From: Bacteroidota bacterium
Lineage (GTDB): Bacteria > Bacteroidota > Bacteroidia > Chitinophagales > Chitinophagaceae
Direction: 5' to 3'
Assembly: GCA_028876495.1 (NCBI GenBank)
Contig: JAGWRO010000048.1
Span: 1 to 64,000, forward strand
Length of the DNA: 64,000 nucleotides
The notes beneath the pieces are model-generated. The model was not told where the DNA came from. It did not search any database and saw nothing but the letters and a program-made list of their open reading frames with translations. The position numbers and the translations under genes are program-made. This document shows, piece after piece, positions 53,644 to 62,247 of the stretch. Position 1 is the first letter of the stretch; every line of letters begins with the position of its first letter.

Positions 53644-56505
53644 TTACAAATTCAGTTCACTTTTTCCAACATAAATATTTTGCATCAGAGCGCCTGCTGA
53701 ATATGGCGAAGGAGGCATTGGCGGTATTTTGATAGTTTCATCAGTAGAGACATCTACTTCTTTTCCTTTTTGCTTTTGCTGTGAAGAAAGCCATACAGTT
53801 GCTTCGCCTTTCCAGTCCTTCACTTTATCAGTACTATTAAGTTTCAATTCAAAATTATGATTTCCGGCGCCCGCAACCTGGTAAGAATAAGCTGCCCAAT
53901 TTCCTTTTTGTTGTTGAACTGTCGGTTCAACTTTTTTTCCATCAACACTCAATAAAAAAGAAGGAAAATCTTTACCGTTAAATGAACTATCGGGTTTCAA
54001 AAAAACAATGTACCTGGCAGAAACAATGCCCTCATTCAAATTGATTTTAGTTTTAAGCTCATTGTTATCAAAAGTATTTTGAACTTTCTTCAGGCCTTCT
54101 TCAGGTTTATTGGAAACGATATTTAAATGATCAACATTCTGTTCGTGGTTATTAATTTTTACATCGCGTATCATTGAAGGATTTAAGAATTTTACCTCGT
54201 TGCCATTGTCTAGCAAATGCAATGAATAGTGATGTTCATCGCTTTTAGTTACTTCAAATTCAGCACCTGCAAGCAAAGGCCTTTTTGCATCTTTCAATGG
54301 ATATACTTCATAGATAGCTGCTTCATAACCCTGCAAAGGAAGTGTGATGGTAGCGCCTGCAGCATAAAGATTTGGCGAAATCCAATGCGTAGGATAAGTT
54401 CTTTCCAACACAAGTGAACAAGCGGAATCTGCTATTCCTTTTGCCGGATCGAGCTTAATGGTAATTGACTGTGGCTTCATCACAGGATTTCTGGCTGCAA
54501 TAATTCCACTGTCATTTTTAAAATGCACATAAGCATACGTTTCACCTTTGGTAGGATCGCCACCTTCCATATAAGTTTTGTTCAAAACAGGGAACCGTTC
54601 TTTTGCCCAGGTCAGGGATTTACTGAGTACTTTCCATTCCTGGGGATTTAATAAATCAGGAGAAATATACATCTCATACATACTAACGCCTCTTCCAAAA
54701 TAAAACACGGCATCGTTTGCAAATTTTTCCAGGGGATCATCTTCTCCTCCCAATCTTTCGAGATTGCCTTTTATTACTCCATGAGTCATCATGTTGCTTA
54801 ATGGAAACCATACATCCTGGTTGTGAAAATCATCATACAAAACAAAATCCTTGTAAGTAATAGCGGCATCTCTTTCATTAACGGAAGGCACATCTGCATA
54901 ACCGTAATCCTGCCCCTGCATCCATATCTGATTGGCATATTGCAACCACCACGGACTGAGCCAGGTGCCGGAAGTAATATTTAAATATTCGTTCGGATTA
55001 ATTGCTCTTACCGCTTTACATTTTTCAATCATACTTTCCATTGCTGCACGCTGGGAAAGGTACCCTACAGCGTGGCCGCTTTCCGGTTCACTCGAAGAAA
55101 ATTGTATTCCATCCCATTTAAAATAACCAACTCCTTCTTTGGCAAAATCGGTAGTTCTTTTTTCAAATAAATTACTGTATTTCGGTCCGGCAATGTCCAT
55201 CATTTCATCATTAGGTGTACTTCCTACGGTTTCATAACCATGTTCTTTCATCCAGTTAATTCTTCTCATGCGGTAAGAATAACCGCCGGTTGGGCCAAAC
55301 CAAATTCCCAATGTTGTACCCAGTGGTTTCAAAGCATCTACAATCGGTTTCACGCCATGCGGGAATGTTTCCGGCCGCATCTTCCAATCGCTTTCGTACG
55401 TATCCCAACCGTCATCCAACACAAATGCATCCAGGTTAATTCCATATTTATCAATCATATTTTTTTTGAAAAGATCGATGATGTTGAGGATATTTTTTTC
55501 ATTCATCACATGACTTGCTTCCACATTTGGAAAGGCCGGTGAACGCAAATCATACCAACTGTTATAAAGTGTATAGGGGCGATTGGCTGCAACGCGTACA
55601 TCGGGCAAATAATTAAAAAACCAATCTTTTACGTAATGATCAGGAGCCAATCCTTCCACCACCCAATCACTTTCCACCCAATCTTTTCGAACCACTTTTC
55701 CTATCAGTTCGCGACAAAAAATTTTTACTTTATTTTCATTTCGTTTTGCAAGGTTGGTTGCGGTTGGATATTCGATGCCAAAAAAAACGCCGCCGCTTTT
55801 AAAATCAACTGCACAAGGTTGGCCAAATTCTCCTTTCTTGATAATTTCTGTAGTTTGTCTCTGCGAATTTTCAGCAGTTCCAACCTGCTGGTAATTATTG
55901 CTACTTTCCTGGCGAATCATAGTACTGCTTGCAGCAGACGAAGAAATATCACCAATTTCACCTTTCCTTGAAACAAAAGCCTGAAGCCAGTTTTTCTGCA
56001 AAAGCGAATCTTGTAATGCTATTTTTCTTTTGCTGTAAAATTTTCCAGGCACTAATTGATAGGTTATTCTTAATTGAACCGTATTGCTTTTGTCGAATGG
56101 AGTAAAATATAAATTCAGTTCTTCGCCGCCATCAGTAGTTGCATCAAAATTGTAGCTTTTATATTGATAATCTTTTTTGGTAAAATTAACTTCCAGATCT
56201 CCATTGAACTGTTTTCCGGGAGCGCTCCAATCGGTCCACATCATTTGCAAAACAAAATTTCCATCTGTATAAACTCCATGATCAATATTGTGATATTGGG
56301 CAAGCCAATCTTTATTTCCAATTAATTCATCGGCTTTTAAAACGTCATTTTCAATGATTACTTTTTCAGTAATCTTATCATTTGACAACGTAAAAATTTT
56401 CTGTTTTCCAGCGGCATCATAATTGGTTGCCACCTTTTGAGAAAATAATGACGAAGGAATAAGAAACCACAGACCCATACAATATAACCAATTCATTTTT
56501 TTCAT
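53644..56505 (-). CDS. Secreted GH36-like alpha-galactosidase (or related alpha-N-acetylgalactosaminidase)
   Basis: 953 aa. Seen: signal peptide ending SLFSQ; an N-terminal beta-sandwich; a (beta/alpha)8 barrel with FVLDDGWDTYESDW at about residues 361-375, GIWFGPTGGYSYRMRR, and GYFKWDGIQFSS at about 460 where the Asp of KWD matches the GH36/GH27 nucleophile; a C-terminal beta region with a Lys/Gln-rich tail before TDETIKIPP. The barrel motifs place it in the GH-D clan. Substrate by sequence alone is not certain: the neighbouring amino-sugar genes favour a GalNAc- or galactoside-containing substrate. It is divergent from nagB-like genes and downstream of the NagX-like gene. Confidence 0.75.
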   Translation of the reverse strand: MKKMNWLYCMGLWFLIPSSLFSQKVATNYDAAGKQKIFTLSNDKITEKVIIENDVLKADELIGNKDWLAQYHNIDHGVYTDGNFVLQMMWTDWSAPGKQFNGDLEVNFTKKDYQYKSYNFDATTDGGEELNLYFTPFDKSNTVQLRITYQLVPGKFYSKRKIALQDSLLQKNWLQAFVSRKGEIGDISSSAASSTMIRQESSNNYQQVGTAENSQRQTTEIIKKGEFGQPCAVDFKSGGVFFGIEYPTATNLAKRNENKVKIFCRELIGKVVRKDWVESDWVVEGLAPDHYVKDWFFNYLPDVRVAANRPYTLYNSWYDLRSPAFPNVEASHVMNEKNILNIIDLFKKNMIDKYGINLDAFVLDDGWDTYESDWKMRPETFPHGVKPIVDALKPLGTTLGIWFGPTGGYSYRMRRINWMKEHGYETVGSTPNDEMMDIAGPKYSNLFEKRTTDFAKEGVGYFKWDGIQFSSSEPESGHAVGYLSQRAAMESMIEKCKAVRAINPNEYLNITSGTWLSPWWLQYANQIWMQGQDYGYADVPSVNERDAAITYKDFVLYDDFHNQDVWFPLSNMMTHGVIKGNLERLGGEDDPLEKFANDAVFYFGRGVSMYEMYISPDLLNPQEWKVLSKSLTWAKERFPVLNKTYMEGGDPTKGETYAYVHFKNDSGIIAARNPVMKPQSITIKLDPAKGIADSACSLVLERTYPTHWISPNLYAAGATITLPLQGYEAAIYEVYPLKDAKRPLLAGAEFEVTKSDEHHYSLHLLDNGNEVKFLNPSMIRDVKINNHEQNVDHLNIVSNKPEEGLKKVQNTFDNNELKTKINLNEGIVSARYIVFLKPDSSFNGKDFPSFLLSVDGKKVEPTVQQQKGNWAAYSYQVAGAGNHNFELKLNSTDKVKDWKGEATVWLSSQQKQKGKEVDVSTDETIKIPPMPPSPYSAGALMQNIYVGKSELNL

Positions 56506-56887
56506 TTTTTCAATTTATTTAAGTACCAAAAATTATAAACTTATTTCACCATAATTAAAATGCGATGCAGCGATATTAATAAAATTAATGTCTATTAAAG
56601 CCAAAAGGTTGACCGGTTAGAAAATCATCAACGATTTGGCTGCTTGATTATGAAAAATTTAGAAGCACCATCGCCCATCGCTAGCGATGGTGTTTCTAAT
56701 ATCTTCAACTTATAATTTTTATAATTCCTCTCATTTACTTATTCCTTTATTTTTTTTACACAATTTCAATTACAACTTATAAAAAGAGTAAAATCAATTC
56801 AATATAAACCAATCAAGAGAATATTGAACATGCAACCGGTTGTTTGAAAATATTGGTAAAAAGCCCTTTCCTTTAAAATCAAAATCA
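56506..56887. other. 382-bp intergenic region with palindrome and local repeat
   Basis: No ORF with protein character. It contains a long inverted structure at 56661-56697, with CCATCGCTAGCGATGG as a perfect 16-bp palindrome inside a longer stem AGAAGCACCATCGC / GCGATGGTGTTTCT. It also carries a 20-bp exact match (56567-56586, GCAGCGATATTAATAAAATT) to 56964-56983 inside the NagX-like gene. On the minus strand the structure may act as a terminator after the NagX-like gene; the T-run is weak. Confidence 0.5.
56661..56697. repeat. Nested palindrome downstream of the NagX-like gene
   Basis: Outer stem AGAAGCACCATCGC with GCGATGGTGTTTCT, inner perfect palindrome CCATCGCTAGCGATGG. The two can form alternative hairpins. 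Confidence 0.55.
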
Positions 56888-58087
56888 TTACAATTTAAAA
56901 AATATCTTCTTCCTGTAAAGCCAGTAACACAAACCCCATTCAACGGCAAAAATTACAAGCGAAGCAGCGATATTAATAAAATTTTGAGAAACACCAATCG
57001 GGGAAATGACGCCATGTACAATTACTCCAAGATAATCGCCCAGCCATCGACTCACAACAATTTCAAAAAAAACATAAATAAAAATAGAATTCATCCCTAC
57101 GATCAGAAAAAATTTCAGAAATTTTTTGTGATTCAATAAATCGATCCACCAGAAAAGAAAGCCCAAACCCAGCAAACACAATCCGCCGGAAGCTAATGTA
57201 AAGGAAGTGGTAGCAATGCGTTTTATAATCGGGGTGATTCCTGCCCAATCAAGGCCGAAGCCTAATATCAATGTAATTGCCGCCAAAGTAAAAATGCGGG
57301 TAAGTTTACTTTTATTGCCGGGTAAGGTGAGTAACCATTTACCTGCCACTGCTCCCCATATGGTATGTGCGGCAGTAGGAATGCAATTAATAGCCACCCA
57401 GCCACCGGGATTGATTTTATTCATTAGGATCACATCAATGTAGTTGCCAAAATTATGCTGATCAGTAAAAGGCTGATCAAAACCGGGAACATTGGTATAT
57501 CGATAAAGAATTTCGGTAAGAATTAATAAGCCGATACTAAAAAGTAGCTGGTAGCCTGTTTTCCAGCGAAAAATAAGGAACGCCACCAACAAAGTAAAAG
57601 ACAATTGTGTTAACACATCCCACAGTTCAAACGATAAATGATCTCCTCTAACGGCATAATCCAAAACTCCCCAAAAAAACAACCATCCGCTACGCTTCAA
57701 CGCTTTCGAAAATTGTTTGTTCCATGTAACTCCGTTGGCAGTTTGTTTATACAAAGAAAAAGCCATAGCCACACCTGCAATAAACATGAATCCCGGTTGT
57801 ATCAAATCCCAAAAGTGTAAGCCGTGCCACGGATAATGCGTAAACTGGATGGACAACGAATGTAAAAAGGAGCCCGGCGTTGACATTCGAAGAAGATGTT
57901 CATACAAGCCAGTGCTTTCCAGCATCAATAACACCATGATCAATCCACGGTAAAAATCCAACGACGCAAGCCTTACTCCTTTTGCTGAAGTTTTGGCCAA
58001 AACAGTATCGTTGGAAGAAGCAAATAATCCGGAAAGAAGATTCTCATCCTTCTTTTTTAATAATTCACTTTGGTTTGAATCAGGCAT
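56888..58087 (-). CDS. NagX/DUF5009-type membrane acyltransferase (heparan-alpha-glucosaminide acetyltransferase-like)
   Basis: 399 aa, about ten transmembrane helices. Seen: ASLDFYRGLIMVLLMLESTGLYE at about residues 41-63 (the LDxxRG motif of the family), HYPWHGLHFWDLIQPGFMFIAGVAMAFSL, and GWVAINCIPTAAHTIWGAVAGKWLL. This matches NagX/DUF5009 proteins that accompany N-acetylhexosamine utilisation genes. Likely role: transmembrane acetyl transfer or sugar-related processing; not proven. Located between the GH36-like gene and the nagB-like operon, on the minus strand. Confidence 0.83.
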   Translation of the reverse strand: MPDSNQSELLKKKDENLLSGLFASSNDTVLAKTSAKGVRLASLDFYRGLIMVLLMLESTGLYEHLLRMSTPGSFLHSLSIQFTHYPWHGLHFWDLIQPGFMFIAGVAMAFSLYKQTANGVTWNKQFSKALKRSGWLFFWGVLDYAVRGDHLSFELWDVLTQLSFTLLVAFLIFRWKTGYQLLFSIGLLILTEILYRYTNVPGFDQPFTDQHNFGNYIDVILMNKINPGGWVAINCIPTAAHTIWGAVAGKWLLTLPGNKSKLTRIFTLAAITLILGFGLDWAGITPIIKRIATTSFTLASGGLCLLGLGFLFWWIDLLNHKKFLKFFLIVGMNSIFIYVFFEIVVSRWLGDYLGVIVHGVISPIGVSQNFINIAASLVIFAVEWGLCYWLYRKKIFFKL

Positions 58088-58213
58088 GATAAAAAGGATT
58101 TATAGAATTTCCATTAAAGCAATAAGTTTACAAATTAAAGCAGTAGTTAAAGTTAGGGGAATTTAAAATTCATCATCCCTAAATTTTTTGAATTTACTTT
58201 TATAAAAAATTAC

Positions 58214-58942
58214 ATGAAATTATTTGTTTACGAAACGTACGAAAGCATGTCTGCAAGAGCTGCAGAAGCGGTGATGTACGTTATTAATTCAAAAAAAAAT
58301 GCAGTACTTTGTCCAGCTTCCGGAGATTCACCTGCAGGCTTGTATAAAAAGCTGGTGGCCCACATAAAAGAAAATGAGATTGACATTTCAGGTTTATATT
58401 TTATTAGCCTCGACGAATGGCTGGGCATGAATGGAAATGATGAGGGAAGTTGCCGCTATCATTTAAACAATCAATTGTTTCATCCGCTGTATGTGAGCGA
58501 AAACAACATTGCTTTTTTTGATGGCAGAGCACTTGATCCTCAAATGGAATGCGAAAGAATAGACGATGCTATTGAAGCGCATGGTGGAATTGATATGGCG
58601 ATTGTAGGGCTTGGAATGAACGGACATGTAGGAATGAATGAGCCCGGAACTTCTCCTCATCTGCATTCGCATGTTGCGGAAATAGATCCCATCACGCAGC
58701 AGGTTGGGCAAAAATATTTTAAAGAAAAAAAAGAAATTGGTGGAGGTCTCACATTAGGGATTGCCAATTTGATGGAAGCAAAAAATGTGATACTTGTAGT
58801 AAGTGGAAATAAAAAAGCAGGTATTCTTAGAAAGATTTTAGAAGAAGAAATTTCAGAAGAACTTCCGGCAAGTTTATTAAGAAATCATCCCAATTTCAGT
58901 GTGTATTTGGATGCCGAAGCAGCAAGTCTTTTAAAAAAATAA
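58214..58942 (+). CDS. NagB/AgaI-like amino-sugar-6-phosphate deaminase/isomerase
   Basis: 242 aa. Seen: CPASGDSPAGLYKKL (phosphate loop), FISLDEWLG with Asp67, and VGLGMNGHVGMNEPG with Asn136, His138 and Glu143. In canonical GlcN6P deaminase the position of Asn136 is Asp141 (DGHIAFNEP). The NGH form is seen in galactosamine-6-phosphate isomerase (AgaI)-like proteins, so a GalN6P or other substrate is plausible. It begins a plus-strand run with the ROK gene (2 nt gap) and the kinase. 6-Phosphogluconolactonase-type proteins are a weaker alternative. Confidence 0.8.
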   Translation: MKLFVYETYESMSARAAEAVMYVINSKKNAVLCPASGDSPAGLYKKLVAHIKENEIDISGLYFISLDEWLGMNGNDEGSCRYHLNNQLFHPLYVSENNIAFFDGRALDPQMECERIDDAIEAHGGIDMAIVGLGMNGHVGMNEPGTSPHLHSHVAEIDPITQQVGQKYFKEKKEIGGGLTLGIANLMEAKNVILVVSGNKKAGILRKILEEEISEELPASLLRNHPNFSVYLDAEAASLLKK

Positions 58943-58944
58943 AT

Positions 58945-59787
58945 ATGAGAAACCAGGTAATTGGTATCGATCTCGGCGGAACAAAAATTTCTGCAGGAAT
59001 AGTCACGGGAGATGAACTCAACCACATTTCTTCAAAAAAAATAACTAAAGAAGGTTCAGTAGAAAAAGTATTGGAAGATTTGTTTTCAGTAACAGATGAA
59101 TTGATGAATGATACTGTTAGATCAATTGGAATCGGCGTTCCTGGATTGGTTGACACGGAAAGAGGGATAGTTTACGATGTTATGAATATTCCTTCATGGC
59201 AGGAAGTGCCTTTACAGAAATTAATGCATGAGCGTTATCATTTACCGGTATATGTTAATAACGACGCCAACTGTTTTGCGCTCGGCGAATATTATTTTGG
59301 TAAAGGGAAAGGTTATAATTCAGTTATCGGGCTTACCATCGGTACAGGTCTTGGGGCAGGTTTGATTCTAAATAAAAAATTATTTGTAGGCAAAAATTTT
59401 GGTGCGGGAGAATTTGGGATGATCGATTACATGGATCATGTTTATGAATATTATGCAAGCGGTCAATATTTTAATAATGTTTACGGAATTGATGGAGAAA
59501 TTGTTTTTCAAAATGCGAAACACGGCGATGCCGAAGCTTTAAGAATGTATGAAGAAATGGGAACGCATTTGGGCAACGCAATAAAAACAATTATTTATGC
59601 TTTAAATGTCGAATTGATTGTGTTAGGTGGTTCTGTACGTCACGCTTATCCATATTTTTCAAAAACAATGTGGCAGCAAATTAAAACATGTGGCTTTAAA
59701 AAATCGGCCGAAGATTTAAAAATAGAAGTCTCTGAACTAAACAACAGCGGCATACTCGGCGCTGCTGCACTGGCTTTTGACCAATAG
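58945..59787 (+). CDS. ROK-family sugar kinase lacking the zinc motif
   Basis: 280 aa. Seen: ATP-binding VIGIDLGGTKISAGIV at residues 5-20, VYVNNDANCFALGEYYFGKGKGY and GLTIGTGLGAGLIL; the C-terminal LNVELIVLGGSVRHAYPYF. Most ROK kinases have a GHx(9-11)CxCGxxGCxE zinc motif after the ATP region; here the region reads GAGEFGMIDYMDHVYEYYAS and has no Cys pattern. Zn-lacking ROK proteins occur and phosphorylate glucosamine, mannose or similar; the substrate is unknown. Two nucleotides after the nagB-like stop, so cotranscribed. Confidence 0.85.
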   Translation: MRNQVIGIDLGGTKISAGIVTGDELNHISSKKITKEGSVEKVLEDLFSVTDELMNDTVRSIGIGVPGLVDTERGIVYDVMNIPSWQEVPLQKLMHERYHLPVYVNNDANCFALGEYYFGKGKGYNSVIGLTIGTGLGAGLILNKKLFVGKNFGAGEFGMIDYMDHVYEYYASGQYFNNVYGIDGEIVFQNAKHGDAEALRMYEEMGTHLGNAIKTIIYALNVELIVLGGSVRHAYPYFSKTMWQQIKTCGFKKSAEDLKIEVSELNNSGILGAAALAFDQ

Positions 59788-59830
59788 TAATTATTACGTG
59801 AACTGTTTTAAGTTTTTTATAAAATCAAAA

Positions 59831-60892
59831 ATGATTAACGAGGAAGTATTTGTAGCTTATGGTTTGGATAGCAAAAAGGTGGAGATAGCATCTTTGCAAA
59901 ATGGTCTTATCAACTCAACATGGAAAATAAAAAACGATGATCAGTATTTTATTTTACAAAAAATAAACCAGGCCATTTTTAAAAACCCTGAAGCCATTGC
60001 ATCCAACATTAGGTTGATTGCTGATTATTTACACTCAACTGATCCGGAATATTTATTCGTTGCTCCTGTAAAAACCAGGACGGGTGAAGAAATGGTGAAA
60101 ACTACTACCCATAATTACTTCCGCCTATTTCCGTTTGTAGAAAACTCTCACACAATTGCTACTGTTGAAAAGCCACAGCAGGCATTTGAAGCGGCAAACA
60201 AATTTGGAGAATTCACAAAATTATTAGCCAGTTTTCCGGTAGACAAACTACAGAAAACCTTACCGGATTTCCATAACCTTACACTTCGCTATCAACAGTT
60301 TTTAGATGCATTACAGTCAGAAAACAAAGACCGTTTGCAACAATCAACCGAATTGATACAATTGATCGAAGCAAATAAAAATATTGTAGATACTTATGAA
60401 AATATTTTACAAAATCCTTCTTTCAAATTGCGCGTTACACATCACGACACTAAGATCAGTAATGTGTTATTTGACAATAACAACAAAGGTTTGTGTGTGA
60501 TAGATCTTGATACAGTAATGCCGGGTTATTTCATCAGTGATGTTGGGGACATGATGCGCACTTACCTATCCCCGGTAAATGAAGAAGAAAAAGATTTTTC
60601 GAAAATTGAAGTGAGAGAAGACTATTTTAAATCCATTTGGGATGGCTACATGGGCCAAATGAACAACGAATTAAATGAAGAAGAAAAGCAACATTTTATT
60701 TACTCCGGCAAATTCATGATTTACATGCAGGCGCTACGCTTTCTTACAGATCATTTGAATAATGATATTTATTACGGCGCAAAATATGAAGGACAAAATT
60801 TTGTAAGAGCAGAAAACCAAATAGTTTTGCTACAACGATTGATCGAAAAAGAAAAATCATTACAAAAGATGTTGGATGAATCTGCAGAATAA
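59831..60892 (+). CDS. NahK-like N-acetylhexosamine 1-kinase / aminoglycoside phosphotransferase-fold kinase
   Basis: 353 aa from ATG 59831; the ORF-track start at 59777 adds residues overlapping the ROK gene. Seen: LQNGLINSTWKI (nucleotide loop) at about residue 22, FILQKINQAIFKNP, the catalytic HHDTKISNVLFD at about residues 204-215 (Asp base plus Asn) and VIDLDTVMPGYFISDVGDMMR (DxD metal region). These match the N-acetylhexosamine 1-kinases, which make GalNAc/GlcNAc-1-phosphate. Assigned by motif only; the local genes support amino-sugar use. It is the third gene of the nagB-like operon. Confidence 0.75.
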   Translation: MINEEVFVAYGLDSKKVEIASLQNGLINSTWKIKNDDQYFILQKINQAIFKNPEAIASNIRLIADYLHSTDPEYLFVAPVKTRTGEEMVKTTTHNYFRLFPFVENSHTIATVEKPQQAFEAANKFGEFTKLLASFPVDKLQKTLPDFHNLTLRYQQFLDALQSENKDRLQQSTELIQLIEANKNIVDTYENILQNPSFKLRVTHHDTKISNVLFDNNNKGLCVIDLDTVMPGYFISDVGDMMRTYLSPVNEEEKDFSKIEVREDYFKSIWDGYMGQMNNELNEEEKQHFIYSGKFMIYMQALRFLTDHLNNDIYYGAKYEGQNFVRAENQIVLLQRLIEKEKSLQKMLDESAE

Positions 60893-60901
60893 GATTGTAA
60901 A

Positions 60902-60919
60902 TTATTTGTTGGTTTACTA
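60902..60919 (+). repeat. Exact copy of recurrent intergenic 18-bp word
   Basis: TTATTTGTTGGTTTACTA, the consensus itself, lies 10 nt after the NahK-like stop and before the Gfo/Idh gene. Confidence 0.6.
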
Positions 60920-60951
60920 AAAAGATTTTTATCTAAATCAAAAACAAAAAG

Positions 60952-61932
60952 ATGGAAAAGATCAAATGGGGAATGATCGGTTGCGGGGATGTAACTGAAG
61001 TTAAAAGCGGACCTGCTTTTAATAAGGTCAATCATTCTTCCCTTGTTGCTGTAATGCGCAGGGATGGAGCAAAGGCTAAAGATTATGCAGAGAGGCATCA
61101 CGTTCAAAAATGGTACAACGATGCAAACCTGCTAATCAACGATGAAGAAGTCAATGCCATCTATATTGCCACTCCGCCTTCCTCACATGAAGAATATGCG
61201 CTGGCTGCAATCCATGCAGGAAAACCTGTTTATATTGAAAAACCAATGACGTTAAATTATGCTTCTGCTAATATGATCACAAAAGTGGCCAAAGAAAAAA
61301 ATATAAAATTATCAGTTGCGCATTATCGTCGTGGCCAACCGCTTTTTAATAAAGTAAAACAACTTATTAAAGAAAAAGTAATTGGAGAAGTACGCTTTGT
61401 GAAATTGGAATTTTATAAGCAACAGTTGGATAAAGAATCGCTTTCCATTCCAAAAGTTGCGTGGAGGATTAATCCTGAAATAGCTGGCGGTGGCTTGTTT
61501 CACGATTTGGCACCGCATCAGTTGGATCTTATGTATTGGTTTTTTGGCGATGTGGAAAAAGCCTCCGGATATTCTACTAACCAGTCAAAGTTTTATGGTG
61601 CAGATGATATTGTTTCAGGAAATATTTTATTTAAATCCGGAGTAATTTTTAATGGCCTCTGGTGCTTTAATGTCGCGCCGGAAAGCGAAAAAGACCTTTG
61701 TGAAATTTATGGTTCTGAAGGGAAATTATCCTTTCCGATCTTTGAACATAAAAAAATAGAAATTTTTAAAAACGGGGAAAAAAACATCATTCCATTCGAG
61801 CCTTTACAACATGTGCAGCAACCTCTGATACAGGAAGTGGTTAATTATTTCCTGGACAAAAGTCCCAATCCCTCCAGCGGCGAAGATGCATCTGAGGTGA
61901 TGAAATTATTAGACGAGTTTACAGAAAGATGA
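60952..61932 (+). CDS. Gfo/Idh/MocA family oxidoreductase
   Basis: 326 aa. Seen: Rossmann motif KWGMIGCGDVTEVKSGPAF, YIATPPSSHEEYALAAIHAGKPVYIEKPMTLN with the catalytic EKP, and GGGLFHDLAPHQLDLMYWFFG with the conserved His-Asp. NAD(P)-dependent sugar or inositol dehydrogenase fold. The length is too short for the GH109 alpha-N-acetylgalactosaminidases of the same fold, so a dehydrogenase role is more likely. Last plus-strand gene of the amino-sugar locus. Confidence 0.88.
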   Translation: MEKIKWGMIGCGDVTEVKSGPAFNKVNHSSLVAVMRRDGAKAKDYAERHHVQKWYNDANLLINDEEVNAIYIATPPSSHEEYALAAIHAGKPVYIEKPMTLNYASANMITKVAKEKNIKLSVAHYRRGQPLFNKVKQLIKEKVIGEVRFVKLEFYKQQLDKESLSIPKVAWRINPEIAGGGLFHDLAPHQLDLMYWFFGDVEKASGYSTNQSKFYGADDIVSGNILFKSGVIFNGLWCFNVAPESEKDLCEIYGSEGKLSFPIFEHKKIEIFKNGEKNIIPFEPLQHVQQPLIQEVVNYFLDKSPNPSSGEDASEVMKLLDEFTER

Positions 61933-61971
61933 AATGGAAAAGATTTATGAAAAATCGAACATAAATGTGAT

Positions 61972-61979
61972 TAACTTTG
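61972..61979 (+). promoter_or_regulatory. -7 promoter box of the toxin-antitoxin pair
   Basis: TAACTTTG matches TAnnTTTG and lies 53 nt before the antitoxin ATG. Confidence 0.45.
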
Positions 61980-62031
61980 AATCACAATTATTTAATTCGT
62001 TTGTTTTTTACCTCAAAATAAATATCCCTTA

Positions 62032-62247
62032 ATGAAAGTACTACTTGACATTAAAGAAAATAATCGCGTTCCTTTTTTTATGGAAATGGTTAAAAGCCTC
62101 GATTATGTGACCGTTCTAAAAGAAATAAAAGATAAACGCAAAAGCAGGTTTATCGCAGATCTTGCAGAAGCTTTCGAAGAAGTAAAACTTCATGAAGAGG
62201 GCAAGAAAAAACTTAAATCTGCAAAAGATCTTTTAAATGAGTTTTGA
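62032..62247 (+). CDS. Antitoxin-like small protein (partner of RelE-type toxin)
   Basis: 71 aa, Lys/Glu-rich and helical, with FIADLAEAFEEVKLHEEGKK and a C-terminal KDLLNEF. This resembles Bacteroidota antitoxins encoded upstream of RelE/ParE toxins; no DNA-binding ribbon is clearly visible. Its 3-prime end overlaps the toxin start by 11 nt, the normal arrangement for type II pairs. It appears intact while the toxin is frameshifted. Confidence 0.7.
   Translation: MKVLLDIKENNRVPFFMEMVKSLDYVTVLKEIKDKRKSRFIADLAEAFEEVKLHEEGKKKLKSAKDLLNEF

Noticed and set aside
60952-61932. Gfo/Idh gene as a GH109 alpha-N-acetylgalactosaminidase
   Set aside because: It would fit the neighbours, but the protein is about 100 residues shorter than GH109 enzymes and has no signal peptide.
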